From Nectonema munidae (lineage: Eukaryota > Nematomorpha > Nectonematoida > Nectonematidae): a stretch of DNA of 64,000 nt. Of this stretch, positions 60,006 to 64,000 are shown piece after piece. Under the pieces are notes generated by a model. That model saw only the letters and a program-made list of their open reading frames with translations. It did no database searches and was not told where the DNA came from. The position numbers were made by a program, and so were the translations under genes. The stretch's first letter is position 1. Each line of letters opens with the position of its first letter. The DNA is taken from positions 698,001 through 762,000 of the forward strand of contig JAUIRK010000945.1 of assembly GCA_030549495.1 (NCBI GenBank), in the 5' to 3' direction.

Positions 60006-63000
60006 CTGTTACAAAAGTGAAATGCATAATCAGGCATTGTAAGAATAAGTGCAAGAATTTTCATGTTAATAACATGCATACGGGTGACAAATCAAATGAG
60101 TGGAATATTCTGTCAATCATTTATATTTAATTTTGCTATTTTTTGATTTGTCACTCGTTTGTCATGTCACCCTTTGTATTTGTCACTCTGCATACAGCTT
60201 GCTTTGAAAAGTGATGAAAGTTATGTTTTTCTTGCAATTATTGGGTTGGACAAAATCCCCGTAGCGTATAAAATATTTTACGGGCATTACTCACTTTGCG
60301 ATGTATAAATGATTGACACAAATTTTCTTTATATGTTTAAGCGAAAATAGTTTCAATATTGTTAAACACTTGAATAGGAAGTTCATATGAACTACAGCAT
60401 TTTTTCAACCTAACTTACCTTGACACAATTTCTTTTTACCCTATTTGTGCCTTCACTAAAAAATTAATTGTACACAATTGGCTGAATCATATCCCTACAA
60501 ATTTCGTGGATTTCGCTAAAATCGCTAGCTGCATCTTTTGATACCATTTTCATGGTAGTTAAATAACACTTTCATGTCAAAAACTGTCAATCAAAAATTA
60601 AAATTTTTCATCAAAATTTTGACATTATCTGTAGTTAACCTTATAACTTAGGATCCATATTATATACTACTTTGAAAATTTATAATTATATACAGTTTTG
60701 AACGCATAACACTTTATATATTTAATTTTTTTCAATAATCATGGCTACTTTTTAGAAAATGTCAATCAAAATTATTTATTTATTTTAAAAAAAGAAAATG
60801 TATTATAAAATCTTTTGAAGATTAGTATGAGAGAAGGAAGCAACCTGAAAACTAATTGAAAAGGGAACGTGTGAAATAATTAAAAAATATATGCATCTTG
60901 ACTAAATGTAAGATGCCTCCATGTTCTAATGAACTAGGAAGTGGTGTATTGATCGAATATTGGGTCCTTCAAAAAAGAAGGATTTTGACCGTGAAAAAGA
61001 AGTTCCACTTTTACAAATGAAAAATCTTTAAATCGATAGCTTATCATCTGGGATTACAATTATCATTTAACTAAGATGGGTAGGAAATCTTAAAATTTAG
61101 AATGTTCAGATTTATCAAAAATTGCACAGATGCCAATATGTGAGAATTTAGTCACTATCAAGATATTTTTTAATTTAAATTGAATTTGTCCATCTTTTTC
61201 CTTTTGCGTAAAAGAGAGAGTCTTTTAGATGAAGAAGGGGGACAACTTTTTGTAATTCAACAATGAACATCACGAATTATTCAACAGAAAAAAAAACCTT
61301 CAAACTGAGATTGGTTGACAAATATTCAGGCCTGATAATAAAATAAACAAAACTGATAAAAAAAAAGCCTAAGATCATCAAGAAGATTCTTTAATCAGAA
61401 TGATTTGAGAGAGGAAAAAATCTGTTCAAAATAAATCACTAAAAAAGTTTTTTCAAACACACATTGAAGAAAATAAATTTCTAATGAAAAAAAGCTACTA
61501 AGAAAGGATCATCATAGAATGAATAGCAAAATTACATATTGTAAACATTGAAGATATAACGTAGAGACTACCAGCCGATAACGAATTTGTAGTCAAAAAG
61601 ATGGATGTCCTATCGAGATTTTGTTTATTAAATAAATTAAGAAAATAATTACCAGAGAAATACTGCAAGTAAAATTTTTTTTGAAGTTTATATATTTGAC
61701 ATTGATTTACAGATTTAATCGATTTTTTTGACAGGTTTTATTAATTTCATAAAAAATGAACATCACCATTAAATCCTACATACTTAAATGGGTAATATGT
61801 ATAAAAAAAATTTTTTGTCAGGTTTGACTGATTTTCATAAAAAAAAGGAATATCACAAGTAAACACAGCGTACTTGAAAATAGGTATATGTGTGTAAAAA
61901 ACTGTATATAATTATTTGGATAAAATGTTTCTTCTTTGAGATGAGCTGTCAAATATAAATCAATTTTTTAACAGGTTTGATTGATTTATTTTGATGATAA
62001 AAAATGGACATCACCACTGAATTCAGCATAGTTGAAATATATATGTAACATTAAAAATATTTATAAAAAAGACGAATGGAATAGAAGTGAGTGTCCGAAG
62101 AAAAGAGGAGCGCTTGCTTTATATGTAAAATTCTATTTATGGAGCAGAGTGGTCTTCAAGGTTCTGGTCCCTCTGAACTCTCTAATAAAGGGTTAATTCT
62201 TTGACGTTACATAGTTAAATGCAAATGCTCAAAATGTAGAGCAGAGCTTCTAAGAAATGTCTTGAAATCATAGAATTCATATCATTCTATGTTCAGGTTG
62301 GGGCTGAAGAGTCATCAAAAAGTTGTAAATATAAATGGTATTTGTGAAAAGCTTTATTGATGACTTGAGTAATATTTCGCGCTCTCACGGCTTCTCCAGA
62401 AGAGTTATGCTTCTTCTTTTTTTTATCACATGACAACTACGCAAACTATTTGCTGTGATTGGATAAAACATTTTTACTAATTTTTATGTTATAGCCAATC
62501 AAATTACACCATAATCTCGAACCAAGTATTTTGAATTAAGCGAAAATCTTGGGTATGATTGGCTAATATTCAATCAATTTCAACCATTTCGTTTACCTCC
62601 TTTATGCGGCACTCTCAAATTATCCCATACAATTTTGAATGTAACCTATAGCTTATATATGAGCAGTTTCAAATTTTCCTAATTAATCATGATTTAGCTT
62701 TTCTTCGTTTAAACGCTCTGTATATCTGTATTAGAGTGTCCCAAAAAAGGATAAAAATAACTTGGTGATTCTCATTGCCTTTTGCTCCGAATACTGTATA
62801 TAAGGATTTGAAACTAAAATGAAACATTTTTTGCCATAGATGTTAGATTGTGTGATTGAAGTAAATCTTATTGTTTTTTGCAATTTTTCTTAATTTATAT
62901 CTTATGATATTTAAGGTCAATTTTTTAGTTAAAACTAATTGACTTTGTTAAATTTATAAATAGATTCCCAGGTACGTACAACAATTAAAAAAAAAACATA

Positions 63001-63031
63001 TGAAACTCTGAACATGACTTAACATTCTTAC
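60006..63031 (-). other. 3.0-kb intron of the collagen C4-like gene
   Basis: Donor GTAAGAATG at 63031 and acceptor at 60006, with phase preserved (2+1). It houses a gene-less partial copy of the USP-bearing repeat (60440-62068). The rest (62069-63031) is AT-rich without recognised features. Confidence 0.7.
60440..62068 (-). mobile_element. Partial USP-family repeat without the USP gene
   Basis: Read in reverse this follows left-copy sequence from about 22384 through 23094, jumps directly to 26143 and on to 26932, then 28080-28119 and 28414-28575. It is therefore free of the hAT, LINE and 294-bp insertions. It breaks off at about 62068, before the part that would contain the GC-rich module and USP gene. 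Divergence from the other two copies is clearly higher than between the arms. Confidence 0.8.
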
Positions 63032-63224
63032 GCATTTTTTTGGAAAACTTCTTTCGGACTCTTTTCAATGACATTCACACCAGTGAGTATGCGATACTCC
63101 GAACCAAAGATCACTGACTCCGAGTTGAAGCCGTCTTTGAACGCGCTATACTTGGGGTTGTGCGGCAGACACAGGTAGTTTCCTCCACTTCCTGTGTAGT
63201 GGTAGTGTCCACTTGCAATCTGTC
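63032..63224 (-). CDS. Short-chain collagen C4-like protein, penultimate exon
   Basis: The 193-nt exon lies between a TTTCCTAG acceptor (63225 side) and a GC|GTAAGA donor. It encodes QIASGHYHYTGSGGNYLCLP, then HNPKYSAFKDG, then VIFGSEYRIL and PKEVFQKNA. The G-H--HTGSG-NYLCLP and YG-EY phrases are the hallmark of the first half of the C4-like globular domain. It starts with two bases of a split codon. The upstream exon (with the expected RWGR-TCP motif) was not found in 63225-64000 and is probably beyond the window. Confidence 0.82.
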
Positions 63225-64000
63225 CTAGGAAATGTTAAGGGACACCGTGTTATGCGTCTCTCCAATACTTCATCCTTCAATGCTGCTTTATCAGTTTAAA
63301 GTTAAACTTCGTAGACCGAACAAAAATGTAGTAGACCATATGAAATCCTATATAGTGTCTAGTAGCTAATATAGTAAAATTATAATTATTCATTGCAAAA
63401 ATTAATTCAGAATAATTACGACTATGAGTATTCTAGTAAATGTTTGAAAAAAGGGTAAATGATAACTTGATTAAGATTTCAAAAAATACTATTGGAATAA
63501 TTGTATTACTAATCTTCCTAAAGACTATGAGATCTTCACGGACAGATTTTCACTTCTTTAGAAAGTTTATTCCTAAGGAACTTTGAAGTTCAATGAATGC
63601 CATTCCTGCACTCTACGCAAGAAACATACTAAGTGTAATTTCAAGGTTGTGTGTATATGTTGTCTTGTTCACAGCGCAGAAAGCAAGTCATCGTTTTTGC
63701 AAAGCTGATTCTTTATTAGACCGGAGTAAAACAAAAATAAAAGTGGTGTAGACGCTTGCGAATAGAATGGCGAAGGAGTTCAGACCTTATAAACCCTTTC
63801 AAGAAGGATATCCTTGTAAAATGAATAATGGAAGAAAGATCTTTCTTAAAAAACTAGCTATGCCCTTGAGTGAACAAGCAATGAAGATTTAAATCTCATT
63901 TACTTCTCAAAGAACTTCAAAATAAAGTCAATTCTCACGCTTTATTGATTCCACTCTGATGTGCTTGTTCCATCATCTGGTAAAAAAGGATTTTGTTAAA
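63225..64000. other. Upstream intron of the C4-like gene, no exon found
   Basis: I looked on the minus strand for the preceding exon of the C4-like domain and found no convincing match. No repeat family seen elsewhere in the window is present here. Confidence 0.35.

Noticed and set aside
63945-63995. Possible upstream exon of the C4-like gene after a CAG on the minus strand
   Set aside because: The readable frame (MMEQAHQSGINKA then stop) does not resemble the expected RWGR-TCP segment.

Overview
This is an AT-rich invertebrate (metazoan) window. Spliced exons of three recognisable animal genes are spread among dense transposable-element debris. The species cannot be fixed from the sequence. 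Intron-bearing kinesin light chain, MOCS2B and short-chain-collagen-C4-type genes, tRNA-derived SINEs, several non-LTR retrotransposon types and hAT transposons exclude bacteria and fit an aquatic or parasitic invertebrate with a compositionally biased genome.

Host genes. The 3' part of a divergent kinesin light chain gene runs on + (exons 2826-3132, 11330-11438, 12614-12838). An unrecognised gene, probably a 3' exon, lies at 53459-54291 (+). A complete two-exon molybdopterin synthase catalytic subunit (MOCS2B) lies at 56520-58284 (+). The last two exons of a collagen-C4-like secreted protein lie on - (63224-63032 and 60005-59711). All inferred junctions obey GT/AG and keep phase.

Repeat landscape. 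From 13.3 to 53.1 kb nearly everything recognisable is mobile DNA. There is a 5'-truncated CR1/L2-like LINE with an open reading frame, sandwiched between two (GAT)n arrays (13.3-15.6 kb). A deletion-derivative hAT sits at 16.0 kb. A large nested complex at 18.7-36 kb contains two inverted arms of about 3.8 kb. Each arm carries an intact membrane-anchored ubiquitin-specific protease (USP) gene, and the two proteins differ at only 8 of 483 residues. A hAT, a LINE fragment and a 294-bp insertion have landed inside this complex. Next come a 2.5-kb element with long terminal inverted repeats, itself hit by a 214-bp hairpin insertion, and two decayed LINEs with RNase H domains (36-39 kb and 41.4-45.8 kb). 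An RTE-like LINE 3' end lies at 48 kb. A 4.2-kb hAT with a perfect 8-bp target duplication lies at 48.5-52.8 kb. Five copies of one tRNA-derived SINE family are scattered in introns and spacers.

The most unusual item is the USP-carrying repeat family. It has two near-identical intact genes in inverted orientation, a third gene-less copy in an intron of the collagen-like gene, recurring short internal motifs in opposite orientations on the two sides of the gene, and no transposase visible inside it. Comparing the copies gives an explicit order of nested insertions and implies a local inversion.
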